This document shows positions 10,746 to 19,894 of a stretch of 64,000 nt of DNA, piece after piece (position 1 is the stretch's first letter; each line of letters starts with the position of its first letter). The position numbers and the translations under genes are program-made. The stretch comes from Maricaulis sp965242785 (GTDB lineage Bacteria; Pseudomonadota; Alphaproteobacteria; Caulobacterales; Maricaulaceae): NCBI GenBank assembly GCA_965242785.1, contig CBDETA010000004.1, positions 682,001 to 746,000 of the forward strand, written 5' to 3'. The notes under the pieces were generated by a model that did not search any database, was not told the origin of the DNA, and saw only the letters and a program-made list of their open reading frames with translations.

Positions 10746-11257
10746 TGCGCATTCTGCGCATTGCAGCCTTCCTTGCCCTGGCGGCATTGTCGGGCGTTAT
10801 CGCCTGGCAGTGGTATCAAACCTTCCACTCACCGCGCGAACCCTTGCCGGCTCTGAGCCTGGCGCCACTGGACGGGCGGGCGGGATTTGACCCGGCCGAG
10901 ATCGAAGGCGCCTACCTGATCAATGTCTGGGGATCTTGGTGCGCGCCTTGCCGGATCGAGCATCCGGTGCTGATGGCACTGCAAGCCGAAGGCATCGCGA
11001 TCTACGGCATTGCCTGGCGCGACGATCCCGCCGCCGCCAATGCTTTCCTGGACGAGCTGGGAGATCCGTTCGCCGGGGTCATGCTGGACGTGAACGAGGC
11101 TTCGGCCCGGGCATTGGGGATTTCCGGCGCACCGGAAACCCTGGTCGTCTCGCGTGACGGCGACATCCTGGTGCGCTGGCCCGGACCGCTGACGGTCGAT
11201 GTGCTGCGAAACCGGATTTATCCGGCCTTGGACCGCGAAGCTCGCCGCCAGCCCTGA
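10745..11257 (+). CDS. ccmG: Thiol:disulfide interchange protein CcmG/DsbE
   Basis: A 170-residue thioredoxin-like protein, anchored by one N-terminal helix, that reduces apocytochrome c cysteines before haem attachment in the periplasm. The active site is Cys66-Cys69 in NVWGSWCAPCRIEHP, followed by the CcmG-typical YGIAWRDD stretch. ATG 10745 overlaps the ccmD stop by one base. It closes the local ccm set; ccmE, ccmF, ccmH and ccmI are not in this window and must be elsewhere. It ends five bases before the convergent MarR gene. Confidence 0.93.
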   Translation: MRILRIAAFLALAALSGVIAWQWYQTFHSPREPLPALSLAPLDGRAGFDPAEIEGAYLINVWGSWCAPCRIEHPVLMALQAEGIAIYGIAWRDDPAAANAFLDELGDPFAGVMLDVNEASARALGISGAPETLVVSRDGDILVRWPGPLTVDVLRNRIYPALDREARRQP

Positions 11258-11262
11258 TGTGT

Positions 11263-11886
11263 CTATTCGGCGGCCTGGGGCTCGTTGTTGCGGTCCGCAG
11301 CTGCAGCCTTCTGGGCCTTTTTCAGCTTTTTCGCGGCCTTCTTGGCCTTCTCCTTGGCCTTTTCTTTCGCCTTCTTCTTGGCTTTCTTCTTCTTTTCCTT
11401 GGCTTTTTCCTTCGCCTTCTTCGCGTCTTCCTCGCCCTTTTCGAGCGTGTCGGCGATGCGGCGCAGGGTTTCCAGGAAGCTGGCGCGCTTGTTCTTGGGC
11501 AGGGCCGACAGGATCAGCTTGTCGGCCTCGCGCGCCCCCAGCGTGGCGGCCTCGAGCAGGGCGCGACCGTCAGCAGTCAGGCGCACGGCGTTGGCGCGTG
11601 CATCATCCGGCAGTTTCTCGCGCTCCAGCAGGCCGTTGCGCACCATGCGGGCGACCAGCTCGGCCAGGGTGGAGCGATCGATCCCGGTTGCCTTGACCAG
11701 TTCGGTCTGGGTCAGGCCCTCCTGTGCGCCGGTGGCGTGCAGGACGGCAAACTGACGCTGGGTCAGCTTGGCACTCGCCATGGTCTTGGAGAAGCGCTCG
11801 GCGGCAAACTGTTGTGCCCGGTGCAGCAAATGCCCTGGAGATTCAGCCAGATCGAAGGGCTTGGCTGCCTGTTTGTCGTGGGACAT
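11263..11886 (-). CDS. MarR family regulator with a lysine/alanine-rich C-terminal tail
   Basis: A 207-residue protein. Residues about 25-145 form a MarR winged helix: LTQRQFAVL, TQTELVKATGIDRSTLAELVARMVRNGLLER (recognition region about 59-90) and the wing LPDDARANAVRLT. From about 155 to 195 the sequence becomes almost only Lys, Ala and Glu, with roughly half lysine, resembling histone H1-like or HU-like tails and likely an extended helix or disordered DNA-binding arm. GGAGGGAAGG precedes ATG 11886. It lies alone between ccmG and the ispZ operon, and no adjacent transporter or enzyme identifies a target. The MarR domain is certain; the tail's function is inferred. Confidence 0.9.
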   Translation of the reverse strand: MSHDKQAAKPFDLAESPGHLLHRAQQFAAERFSKTMASAKLTQRQFAVLHATGAQEGLTQTELVKATGIDRSTLAELVARMVRNGLLEREKLPDDARANAVRLTADGRALLEAATLGAREADKLILSALPKNKRASFLETLRRIADTLEKGEEDAKKAKEKAKEKKKKAKKKAKEKAKEKAKKAAKKLKKAQKAAAADRNNEPQAAE

Positions 11887-11974
11887 GGGCCTTCCCTCCG
11901 GGCGCTGCGCGAGATCATCCTAGGACGGATTTATAACGCGAAAATGACATTTGTCCGAGCACGGAAAAACGGCG

Positions 11975-12622
11975 TCAGGCATCCGGCTCGGGCGCCTGAC
12001 GGGGCTGGTTCTTCAGGATCAGCGGCATCTGTGATGCGGCAAACAGAACGCTGAGCACCATCACGCCCAGCTTGGCGTTCGACCAGAAGGCTTCGGACAG
12101 TTCCAGCCCGGCAAACCAGCGAGCGCTTTCCGGCACGACACTGTCGGTGATGTGGCGCCACATCACCTCGTTGAGCCCGGCAAGGACCTGGAACCAGATC
12201 GCCCAGCGGATCGCCAGCAAGGTCCAGGCGCGTTCCGTCAACTCGAAGATATGACTGAAGAAAATCTTCCAGATATTGAAGCCGAACGCGAGGCTGACCA
12301 GGATCAGATAGGAGAGGAAAAGATTGATGATGGTCGGCTTGATGTAGATGAAGACCGGGTCCTGCAGCCAGATCCCCATCGCTCCGAAGCCCAGCACGAT
12401 CACGGTGGTGAAGACCAGCATTGGCGGAATGCGTCGCTCGATGCGGATCGACATGCCCAGGGCAATCAGGGCGGCGACCATGTAGGCGCCCGTGCCCCAG
12501 TAGATGGCGTCGTCTTCGACGATGCGCCGGGCGACATTGTAGACGATGATCCAGACGCCGATGGGGCCGGCGTCGATGAGCAGGCGGGAGCTTTGCTCGC
12601 TGGTTTTCTGGGTCTGGGCCAA
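11975..12622 (-). CDS. ispZ: Inner membrane septation-type protein (YciB/IspZ family)
   Basis: A 215-residue membrane protein with about five or six helices, of the family first described as intracellular septation protein A and linked to envelope and division phenotypes. The family pattern DPVFIYIKPTIINLFLS is present near residue 83-99. Translation starts at TTG 12622: AGGAG lies six bases upstream and no ATG occurs until well inside the first conserved region. It follows the DMT transporter gene by 16 bases and is the last gene of the mtaB-ftsY operon, a common alphaproteobacterial order. Confidence 0.88.
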   Translation of the reverse strand: MAQTQKTSEQSSRLLIDAGPIGVWIIVYNVARRIVEDDAIYWGTGAYMVAALIALGMSIRIERRIPPMLVFTTVIVLGFGAMGIWLQDPVFIYIKPTIINLFLSYLILVSLAFGFNIWKIFFSHIFELTERAWTLLAIRWAIWFQVLAGLNEVMWRHITDSVVPESARWFAGLELSEAFWSNAKLGVMVLSVLFAASQMPLILKNQPRQAPEPDA

Positions 12623-12638
12623 GGTTTTCTCCTGCCGG

Positions 12639-13487
12639 CTACATCACTTGCAGCAATACGAGCCCGCCTGCGAGGCAGATTGCAAGCACGGTGCGCCGCA
12701 AACCGAAGGGTTCCTTGAGCACAAAGGCAGCGAGAATGGCCCCGAAGACGATCGAAAGTTCCCGCAACGCAGCCATGGGCGCCACCGGAGCGTGGCTGTA
12801 GGCAAAGAGGGCGAGACCGTAGGTCGACGTGTTGAAGACGGTCGATATCAGGGCCGGCCGTGCCTCCTGCCGGGCCAGGGACCAGAAGGCGCGGCCCCGG
12901 CGCAGGATCCCGGTCGGCAGGATGGTGACGATCGAGAGCACGAAGAACCAGCCCAGATAGACCAGGATGCGGCCGCTTTCGCGCACGCCGGAGGCGTCGA
13001 TGACGCTGTAGGTCGCGGTCATGCAGGCGGCTGCGAGGGCCAGAAGAAGGACGGTGAGCTTGGGGGCGCCGTCGCGTTCCGGCCAGGCAAAGCCGATCAG
13101 GGCGGCGCTGGCGATAGCGAGACCGAGCATCTGGCGGCCGGACACCGTCTCGCCCAGGAAAAGGAAGGCAATGAGGGCGGTCAGGGCCGGGGCGCTGCCG
13201 CGCATGACCGGGTAGGCGAGGTTCATCTCGGCCCGGTTGAAGGCGGCAATCATCAGCATGTTATAAGCCCAGATCACCACGGCCCCGGCCAGCAGGAAGC
13301 GCCAGACGGCCCAGCTGGGCAGGGGCTGGGTCAGCAGCCAGGGCAGGAAGGCGAGGCCGACAAAGCTCAGCGTGAGGCCGCGAAAGACCAGCTTGTCCTT
13401 GGCCTGCTTGGTCAGCAGGGTCATGCCGGAATGGGCCAGGGCCGAACCCAGCATGGCCAGTGTGGCCAGAAGGACCGGCCCGTCCAA
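12639..13487 (-). CDS. EamA/DMT family transporter
   Basis: A 282-residue membrane protein with ten predicted helices in two repeated halves, as in drug/metabolite transporters. The second half contains the family-type RELSIVFGAILAAFVLKEPFG loop. TTG 13487, two bases after the ftsY stop, is taken as start because it completes the first helix (MDGPVLLATLAMLGSALAHS); an ATG at 13454 would truncate it. Coupling to ftsY is likely. The substrate cannot be inferred from sequence. Confidence 0.85.
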   Translation of the reverse strand: MDGPVLLATLAMLGSALAHSGMTLLTKQAKDKLVFRGLTLSFVGLAFLPWLLTQPLPSWAVWRFLLAGAVVIWAYNMLMIAAFNRAEMNLAYPVMRGSAPALTALIAFLFLGETVSGRQMLGLAIASAALIGFAWPERDGAPKLTVLLLALAAACMTATYSVIDASGVRESGRILVYLGWFFVLSIVTILPTGILRRGRAFWSLARQEARPALISTVFNTSTYGLALFAYSHAPVAPMAALRELSIVFGAILAAFVLKEPFGLRRTVLAICLAGGLVLLQVM

Positions 13488-13489
13488 GC

Positions 13490-14419
13490 CTAGCTGTCCA
13501 GTCCGGCCAGGGCGCGGGAGAAGTCGCGGGCGGAGAAGGGCTGCAGGTCTGCCTCGCCCTCGCCGACGCCGATATAGTGGATCGGCAGTTTGAACTTCTC
13601 GGCCACCTGGACCAGCGCGCCGCCCTTGGCGGTGCCGTCCAGCTTGGTCATCACCACGCCGGTCACATCAGAGGCTTCCAGGAAGGCCTGGGCCTGGGAG
13701 ACGGCGTTGGAGCCAACCGTGCCGTCCAGCACCAGGATCACGTGGTGCGGGGCTTCGGGCATTTTCTTGCGGATGACACGGATGACCTTTTTCAGCTCAT
13801 CCATCAGCTCGGCCTTGTTCTGCAGCCGGCCGGCGGTGTCGATCAGGACCGTGTCATGGCCCCCGCGTTCGGCCTGTTCGATGGCGTCATAGGCCAGGCC
13901 GGCGGCATCGGCGCCGATCTCGCGCTTGACCACCGGCACGCCGGCGCGCTCGCCCCAGACCGAGACCTGTTCGATGGCAGCGGCGCGGAAGGTGTCGCCC
14001 GCAGCCAGGATGGGCCGACGACCCTCGCGCGCCAGCATGACGGCAATCTTTCCCAGCGTGGTGGTCTTGCCGGATCCGTTCACGCCCACGAAGACCAGCA
14101 CCTGCGGCGTGGCCGAAGCCAGGTCGAGCGGTTTTTCCAGGGGTTCCAGGACCTCGGCGACGACCTCTGCGAGGGCTTCACGCACTTCCTCGTCGGTGAC
14201 TTCCTTGTCGAACCGGTCCCGGGACAGCCGCTCGGTGACCTGCATGGCGGCCTGGGCGCCCAGATCGGCGGCGATCAGGGCGTCTTCCAGCTCTTCCAGC
14301 GCGGCGGCGTCCAGCTTGCGCTTGGTGAAGATCGCCGTGACGCTTTCGCCCAGCTTGTCGGACGAGCGCTTGAGGCCCTGCGCCAGGCGGGAGAAGAAGC
14401 CCGGTTTTTTCTCGCTCAT
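13490..14419 (-). CDS. ftsY: Signal recognition particle receptor FtsY
   Basis: A 309-residue SRP GTPase that docks ribosome-SRP complexes at the inner membrane. The N domain covers about 15-100. The G domain has G1 GVNGSGKTTTLGKIA, DTFRAAA, G3 DTAGRLQNKAEL and G4 TKLDGTAKGG. The N-terminal acidic A domain is nearly absent, giving a short alphaproteobacterial form that starts MSEKKPGFFSRLAQGLKRS, which resembles the amphipathic membrane-targeting helix. ATG 14419 overlaps the mtaB stop (ATGA). Confidence 0.96.
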   Translation of the reverse strand: MSEKKPGFFSRLAQGLKRSSDKLGESVTAIFTKRKLDAAALEELEDALIAADLGAQAAMQVTERLSRDRFDKEVTDEEVREALAEVVAEVLEPLEKPLDLASATPQVLVFVGVNGSGKTTTLGKIAVMLAREGRRPILAAGDTFRAAAIEQVSVWGERAGVPVVKREIGADAAGLAYDAIEQAERGGHDTVLIDTAGRLQNKAELMDELKKVIRVIRKKMPEAPHHVILVLDGTVGSNAVSQAQAFLEASDVTGVVMTKLDGTAKGGALVQVAEKFKLPIHYIGVGEGEADLQPFSARDFSRALAGLDS

Positions 14420-15750
14420 CCGGCAATAACCCCTTGAAGTTCCTTCCCGTCATGCCCCGAGATGGCAATATCCACAAGGGCGCCGGGGCGCGGAAATGCC
14501 GCTTCGGGAATGCGGATGCCGGCGAAATTGCCGGCGCGGGCAAAGCCCGGCTTCTCCACCAGGGCCGCCTTTTCCAGTCCGATCATGCCGTCGAGATGCC
14601 GGGTCAGGGCCTGATCGGCCTTGTCTCGCAAGCGGTTGGCCCGGTCCTTGATGACCGCGCGCTGCAGCTGGGGCATGCGGGCGGCCGGGGTGCCCGGGCG
14701 CGGCGAAAAGGGAAAGACGTGCAGATAGGCCAGCTGGCATTCATCAACCAGCTTGAGCGAATTGGCGAACATGTCCTCGGTCTCGGTCGGGAAGCCGGCA
14801 ATCATGTCGGCGCCGAAGGCAATCTCCGGCCGGGCGGCCTTGAGCCGGGTGCACAGGGCAATGGCGTCATCGCGAAGATGCCGCCTTTTCATGCGCTTGA
14901 GGATCATGTCGTCGCCGGCCTGCAAGGAGAGGTGCAGATAGGGCGCGACGCGCGGCTCGCCGGTGATGGCCTCGAACAGGGGCTCGTCGATCTCGATCGC
15001 ATCGATCGAGGACAGGCGCAGGCGTGGCAGGTCGGGCACTTGTTTCAGGATCGCCTGGACCAGCCGTCCCAGCTGCGGCGTTCCCGGCAGGTCGCCGCCC
15101 CAGGAGGTGAGATCGACCCCGGTCAGCACCACTTCGGAGTGGCCGTGATCGACCAGCGTCTTGATCTGGTCGACCACCTCGCCGGCCGGCACCGAGCGTG
15201 AATTGCCGCGGCCATAGGGGATGATGCAGAAGGTGCAGCGGTGATCGCAGCCATTCTGGACCTGGACATAGGCCCGGGCGCGGCCCTCCATGCCCTCCAC
15301 CAAGTGTCCGGCCGTCTCGGTCACGCTCATGATGTCGTTGACGCGCACCTTTTCGGTACCGCCCAACAGGTCGGCGGGACGGAAGGTCTCGGCCTTCAGC
15401 TTGTCGTCATTGCCGACCACGCGGTCGACTTCGGGCATTTTGCCGAACATGTCCGGATCGACCTGGGCAGCGCAGCCGGTGACGATGATCTTGGCGTCCG
15501 GATTTTCGCGGCGGGCGCGGCGGATGTGCTGGCGGGCCTGGCGGACGGCTTCATTGGTGACGGCGCAGGTATTGACCAGAATGGTATTGGTCAGCCCGGC
15601 CTCGCGCGCATGCTTGCGCATGACCTCGCTTTCCCAGGCATTCAGGCGACAGCCGAATGTGAGAATGTTGAGCCCGTCTTCCTGGGCCGCATCGCGCGTG
15701 GGCGGCGTGTCGGCCCCGGAAGCGGCAGGATTGTCGTCATGCGCGCTCAT
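14416..15750 (-). CDS. mtaB: tRNA t6A37 methylthiotransferase MtaB-like radical SAM enzyme
   Basis: A 444-residue methylthiotransferase that by family converts t6A to ms2t6A at tRNA position 37. The N-terminal MTTase domain supplies three cluster cysteines (TFGCRLN, VNTCAVTN, VTGCAAQ). The radical SAM motif CDHRCTFCIIPYGRG lies near residue 160, and a C-terminal TRAM-like segment ends the protein. The FGCRLN form separates MtaB-type proteins from MiaB and RimO. ATG 15750 adds an N-terminal extension before the conserved start; no clear ribosome site is seen, so the exact start is uncertain. It heads the operon with ftsY. Confidence 0.93.
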   Translation of the reverse strand: MSAHDDNPAASGADTPPTRDAAQEDGLNILTFGCRLNAWESEVMRKHAREAGLTNTILVNTCAVTNEAVRQARQHIRRARRENPDAKIIVTGCAAQVDPDMFGKMPEVDRVVGNDDKLKAETFRPADLLGGTEKVRVNDIMSVTETAGHLVEGMEGRARAYVQVQNGCDHRCTFCIIPYGRGNSRSVPAGEVVDQIKTLVDHGHSEVVLTGVDLTSWGGDLPGTPQLGRLVQAILKQVPDLPRLRLSSIDAIEIDEPLFEAITGEPRVAPYLHLSLQAGDDMILKRMKRRHLRDDAIALCTRLKAARPEIAFGADMIAGFPTETEDMFANSLKLVDECQLAYLHVFPFSPRPGTPAARMPQLQRAVIKDRANRLRDKADQALTRHLDGMIGLEKAALVEKPGFARAGNFAGIRIPEAAFPRPGALVDIAISGHDGKELQGVIAG

Positions 15751-15802
15751 GGAGGGCGGATAAGTGGTTGAGCGCCGCCCCGCCGTCAAGCGGGGCGGTC
15801 AA

Positions 15803-16426
15803 TTATGAGCGCGGCCGGAACAGGCGCCGCGTGGCTTCACCGACCGAGACGGCCCAGATGCCCAGCAGGGCGTGGTAGAGGTGCCAGTTGGTGATGCCCA
15901 GCGTGGTTTCGGTGCGGCTGCCGCCGATGGCGAGCGAGGCGAAAGCCAGAAGCGCAAAGCTGCCCAGCCAAATCGCCCCGGCCTGGCGGGACCCGCGCAG
16001 CAGCATCCAGCCAGAGGCTCCGAACCCGACCAAGAGCGCCAGAACCGGCATGGCATCGGCGATGCCGCCCAGGCCCGGAAACAGCACGAAGGCGGCGGCG
16101 AGAACCGGGATGCCGTAGCGGATATAGCGCGCCAGACCGACATCCAGCTTCGGCACAGCCAGTTTCAGCGCCGGGGCGATGGCGATCAGCAACAGGCCGG
16201 CCGCGGCGGCAAACTGGCTGGTCATGCTGTGGATGTCGGCGAGTTCGCTCACCAGGCCCGCGGCAAAGCGCACGGTGCCGACCAGGGCTGCCAGGCCCAT
16301 CAGGGCCAGGCCCAACCGGATCATGCGAACCTTGCCATTCCGGCGGTCCGGCCACAGCCGGTAGATCCCCAGACCGGCGCCGATGACGACGAGAAAGTCT
16401 GTCAGGGCAAAGGCCAGATTGCTCAT
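15803..16426 (-). CDS. Multi-pass membrane protein, unknown
   Basis: A 207-residue protein with about six hydrophobic helices and short basic loops, beginning MSNLAFALTDFLVVIGAGLG and ending in RRLFRPRS. Its ATG overlaps the stop of the DUF885 gene (ATGA), so the two are translationally coupled. Histidines in ADIHSMTSQF and ITNWHLYHALLG could be buried ligands, but I do not recognise the family. Expression with a lipoprotein peptidase suggests an envelope role, inferred only from position. Confidence 0.75.
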   Translation of the reverse strand: MSNLAFALTDFLVVIGAGLGIYRLWPDRRNGKVRMIRLGLALMGLAALVGTVRFAAGLVSELADIHSMTSQFAAAAGLLLIAIAPALKLAVPKLDVGLARYIRYGIPVLAAAFVLFPGLGGIADAMPVLALLVGFGASGWMLLRGSRQAGAIWLGSFALLAFASLAIGGSRTETTLGITNWHLYHALLGIWAVSVGEATRRLFRPRS

Positions 16427-18300
16427 TCGGCCTCGCTGTCGGCTGCAGCTTCCTGTTCGGCGATCCAGGCCAGCATCTTCTCTTCCAGGGCCGAAAGCGG
16501 CATGGCGCCGTCTTCCAGCAGCGTGTCGTGGAAATCCCGGATGTCGAAATCCGCGCCCAGGCGTTCCTCGGCCTGGCGGCGCAGATCGCGCATCAGCAGC
16601 TCGCCGGACTTGTAGGCCAGGGCCTGGCCCGGCCAGGAGATGTAGCGCTGCACCTCGGTGCGCACATTGTGCGGCGCCAGGGCGGAGTTTTCCAGCAGGC
16701 AGGCCTCGGCCTGTTCGCGGCTCCAGCCCATGTAGTGAATGCCGGTGTCGACGACGAGGCGGCAGGCGCGCCACATTTCATAGGTCAGGCGGCCGAATTC
16801 CTCATAGGGCGTGGTGTAGAGACCCATGTCGGTGGCCAGCGTCTCGGTATAGAGGCCCCAGCCCTCACCGAAGGCGGTGATGTAGGTATTGCGGCGGAAA
16901 TCCGGGACATTCTCCAGCTCCTGGGCCAGAGCGCCCTGATGATGGTGGCCCGGCACGGCCTCGTGCACGGTCAGGGCCGGCAGGGTGTAGAGCGGGCGCT
17001 GGGAGAGGTCATAGGTATTGACCATATAGCCGCCGGCAATGCCGTTCTCGATGTCACCCGGCCAGTATCGGCCTGTGGTGTAGGTCGGTGCCATCGTGTC
17101 CGGCACGGGCCGCACCCCATAGGACAGGCGCGGCAGGCGCCCGAAGAAGCGCGGCATCTGGTCATCGGCCCGCTTGGCGATCCAGGCGGCGTGCATCAGC
17201 AATTCTTCCGGTGTCTCGGCGTAGAATTGCGGGTCGGTGCGCAGGAAGTGCAGGAATTCGGCGAACGAGCCTTCGAAGCCCGTGCGACTGATGACCTCAT
17301 CCATTTCCGCGCGGATGCGGGCGACCTCGTTGAGGCCGCGCTGATGGACTTCCTCCGGCGAGGTATCCAGCGTCGTGTGGTAGCGCACCAGTGTCTGGTA
17401 GTACTCGCGGCCTCCGGGCACTTCGGAAATGCCCAGGCTTTCCCGCGTCTGCGGGATGTAGGTGTCGCGAAAATAGGTCAGCAGGTCGGCAAAGGCCGGC
17501 AGGGCAGCCTCGTCGATGGCCGCCTGGGCCTCGTCGCGCAGGCGGTCGCGTTCGGCTTGCGGCATGGAAGCCGGCAATTGCTCGATCGGGGCCATCAGGA
17601 TGCCGGACAGCGTGCCCGGGTCAGCCAGGGACTCAATCTGGGAGGCGGCAAGCTCGGCAATCAGGCGCGGCTGGGTGAAGCCGTCGGCCAGGCCCTCATC
17701 CATCCAGGCGATATTGGCATCGAAATAGGCGGGAATGGCCCGCAGGCGGGCAATCCAGGCTTCGGCCTGGGCCGCATTGCGCGGCCGTGCGCCTGCAGCG
17801 GCATAGGTCGGGCTGGTGAAAAAGCCGCTGTCATTGAGAAAGGGCGTACGGGAGGTGTCGAAGGGTGCCAGCTCGACCCGGAAGCGCAGGATATAGTCCA
17901 GCACGTCACGGGAAGTGCGGTCATTGGCGTTCAGCGCGTCGCGGTCAATGGCTTCCAGGCGCTCCAGGAATTGTGCTTCCAGTTCGGTCTGGGTGGCCTG
18001 AGTGGCGCGGGAGAGGTCCGGCCATTGCCCCATGGCTTCGAGATCACCCTGACGGGCGCGCCGGAAAGGGCTGTTCTCCAGCTCATAGGCCTCGAAATCC
18101 TCAACCAGAGCGGCGAAGGCGGCGCTGTGCTCCGACGTGTCGGTGCTGGCGGCCGCGTCGGGCGCCAATGTCTCAGACCCGCTGGCCGCCGGAGCATCGC
18201 TGGTAGCGGACGAAACCGAGTCTTCGGGGGCCGACTGGGAACAGGCGGCCAGGATCAGCAGCGAGGCGCCGGCCAGCGCGCGAAGGGCAATAGCGGTCAT
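16423..18300 (-). CDS. DUF885 family lipoprotein, predicted metallopeptidase-like
   Basis: A 625-residue exported protein. The signal ends in a lipobox, LLILAACSQ, so the mature protein should be lipid-anchored at about Cys20, followed by a Ser/Ala/Asp-rich linker to residue 45. The DUF885 domain fills the rest and contains HEAVPGHHHQ, a HExxxGHH-type motif fitting a metal site, and EGWGLYTE. DUF885 proteins are predicted peptidases, with a few shown to be aminopeptidase-like; the substrate here is unknown. ATG 18300 is supported by GGGGAG eight bases upstream and by the signal peptide. Confidence 0.9.
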   Translation of the reverse strand: MTAIALRALAGASLLILAACSQSAPEDSVSSATSDAPAASGSETLAPDAAASTDTSEHSAAFAALVEDFEAYELENSPFRRARQGDLEAMGQWPDLSRATQATQTELEAQFLERLEAIDRDALNANDRTSRDVLDYILRFRVELAPFDTSRTPFLNDSGFFTSPTYAAAGARPRNAAQAEAWIARLRAIPAYFDANIAWMDEGLADGFTQPRLIAELAASQIESLADPGTLSGILMAPIEQLPASMPQAERDRLRDEAQAAIDEAALPAFADLLTYFRDTYIPQTRESLGISEVPGGREYYQTLVRYHTTLDTSPEEVHQRGLNEVARIRAEMDEVISRTGFEGSFAEFLHFLRTDPQFYAETPEELLMHAAWIAKRADDQMPRFFGRLPRLSYGVRPVPDTMAPTYTTGRYWPGDIENGIAGGYMVNTYDLSQRPLYTLPALTVHEAVPGHHHQGALAQELENVPDFRRNTYITAFGEGWGLYTETLATDMGLYTTPYEEFGRLTYEMWRACRLVVDTGIHYMGWSREQAEACLLENSALAPHNVRTEVQRYISWPGQALAYKSGELLMRDLRRQAEERLGADFDIRDFHDTLLEDGAMPLSALEEKMLAWIAEQEAAADSEAE

Positions 18301-18395
18301 GAATGGTCTCCCCTGGATGCGAACACGCGCATTGGGCGGCAGGATGGCGTTGCACGCACCGGCCCGCAAGTCATGCGGTCAGAATGCCAGCGGGA

Positions 18396-19265
18396 TCAGC
18401 GATAGCGCCGCGTAAGGCCCACCCGTTTGGCGACCATGTTGTCGACCATGCGGTCGGGCAGAAGCTTGGGCAGGCTCCAATTGGTCAGACGCTGGGGCAC
18501 GATCGCATAGCGAAAGCGCGGCTTGTCCTCGGTCAGGGCCCGGAACACCCGGTCCGCGATCTTTGCGGGTGGAAACCCGCTGGGCCCGTTCTTGGTCATC
18601 CAGTTCTGGATCCGCAGCATGGGTTCGTAGAAACGGGTCTGCTTGTAGGGCTCGGCGTCTTCCTGCTCTGCCTTGTCCCAGATCGGCGTGGCCACGGCCC
18701 CCGGTCCGATTACCACGACCTGGATGCCGAACAGCATGAGCTCGCGGCGCAGCGCCTTGGAAATCCCTTCCACCGCGTGCTTGGAGGCTGAATAGGGACC
18801 CAGGAAGGGGGCCGCCATCTCGCCGGCTACCGAGGAAATCATGACGACCCGGCCGGGTTCGCCTTCCAGACTTTCATCCGTGCCGAGCAGCGGTCCGAAG
18901 GCCTGGGTGGCGCGTACGACGCCGGTGACGTTCACGTCCATCTGTCGCTGGAAGTCCTCCAGCGGCAGATCCAGCATCGGCCCGGCAACGGCAATCCCGG
19001 CATTGTTGACGAGCCCCTTCAGGGTCTGTCCGTCAAGGGCCGCGCGAACGGTTTCGCCGGCCGCGCGGACACTGTCCGTGTCGGTGACGTCCATAATCAG
19101 CGGGACGAGCCGGTCGCCGAGCTCCTGCTGCAAGCGGGTGCCATCCGCCTCTTTGCGGACGCCCGCGAAGACACGCCAGCCCTCGGCGACGAGCCGTGTG
19201 GCGCAAGCGTGGCCGATGCCGGTGGATGCGCCGGTGACGACGGCGCTGGGACTCGGTGCGGTCAT
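18396..19265 (-). CDS. Short-chain dehydrogenase/reductase
   Basis: A 289-residue classical SDR. The NAD(P)-binding motif TGASTGIG lies at about 11-18, NNAGIAV near 90-96, and the catalytic set is Ser (SSVAGEM) with YSASK (Tyr and Lys about 165-169). A C-terminal extension of roughly 60 residues (PYKQTRFYEPMLRIQNWM) resembles retinol-dehydrogenase-like members, so a lipid or hydrophobic substrate is plausible but unproven. AGGGAG precedes ATG 19265; a TTG two codons upstream is less well placed. It is divergent from sdhC. Confidence 0.9.
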   Translation of the reverse strand: MTAPSPSAVVTGASTGIGHACATRLVAEGWRVFAGVRKEADGTRLQQELGDRLVPLIMDVTDTDSVRAAGETVRAALDGQTLKGLVNNAGIAVAGPMLDLPLEDFQRQMDVNVTGVVRATQAFGPLLGTDESLEGEPGRVVMISSVAGEMAAPFLGPYSASKHAVEGISKALRRELMLFGIQVVVIGPGAVATPIWDKAEQEDAEPYKQTRFYEPMLRIQNWMTKNGPSGFPPAKIADRVFRALTEDKPRFRYAIVPQRLTNWSLPKLLPDRMVDNMVAKRVGLTRRYR

Positions 19266-19382
19266 GATCAACTCCCTGTTTGGGGATCAAGCTAAGCCGT
19301 TCCAAACCCATGTCCAATGAGAATGATTCCGAAAAAACCCCCAAAACTGTCGGGATGTTGTCAGCGGTGCGCTTTGACCGCG

Positions 19383-19410
19383 TTGACCCTGACACTTTGC
19401 AGCCTATTGT
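19383..19410 (+). promoter_or_regulatory. Probable sdhCDAB promoter
   Basis: TTGACC (19383-19388) and TATTGT (19405-19410) are separated by 16 bases, about 90 bases before sdhC. A second TTGACC-like copy lies just upstream (TTTGACCGCG). The 234-base gap is shared with the divergent SDR gene. Confidence 0.4.
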
Positions 19411-19499
19411 GCTGCTCCGACACTGACATACCGCTTCGACGGGGCTCGAGGCGGGCTTCCGGATCACAATCCTGACCCCAGCAATGGAAAGGCTGCCAC

Positions 19500-19892
19500 A
19501 TGGCTTCCGACTGGTCTGATCCGCGTCCCATGTCGCCGCACCTTCAGGTCTGGCGCTGGCACGCGACCATGGCGTCATCCATCCTCCACCGTGCCACCGG
19601 TATCGCCAATTATTTCGGCGCCGTGGCGATCTCCGTCTGGCTCATCCTGCTGGCTTTCGGCGCGGAGGGCTCGGTGGCCTTCCTGTTCGAGGGCGGCATG
19701 GCCTGGGTGACGCGCTTTGCGCTGATCGGCCTGACCTATTCGGTCAGCTATCACTGGCTGAACGGGCTGCGCCACCTGATGTGGGATTTCGGCAAGGGCT
19801 ATGATCCCAAGGGCTCGAACCTGCGCTCGGTCCTGATCATCATCGGTGCGGTCATCCCGACCGTTGCCCTGTGGCTCAATCTGGGGGTCTGA
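19500..19892 (+). CDS. sdhC: Succinate dehydrogenase cytochrome b556 subunit SdhC
   Basis: A 130-residue membrane anchor of complex II that binds haem b and ubiquinone. The N-terminal RPMSPHLQVWRW and SILHRATG are the family signature, three helices follow, and His in SYHWLNGLRHLMWD is the likely haem ligand. GAAAGG precedes ATG 19500. First gene of sdhCDAB. Confidence 0.95.
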   Translation: MASDWSDPRPMSPHLQVWRWHATMASSILHRATGIANYFGAVAISVWLILLAFGAEGSVAFLFEGGMAWVTRFALIGLTYSVSYHWLNGLRHLMWDFGKGYDPKGSNLRSVLIIIGAVIPTVALWLNLGV

Positions 19893-19894
19893 TC

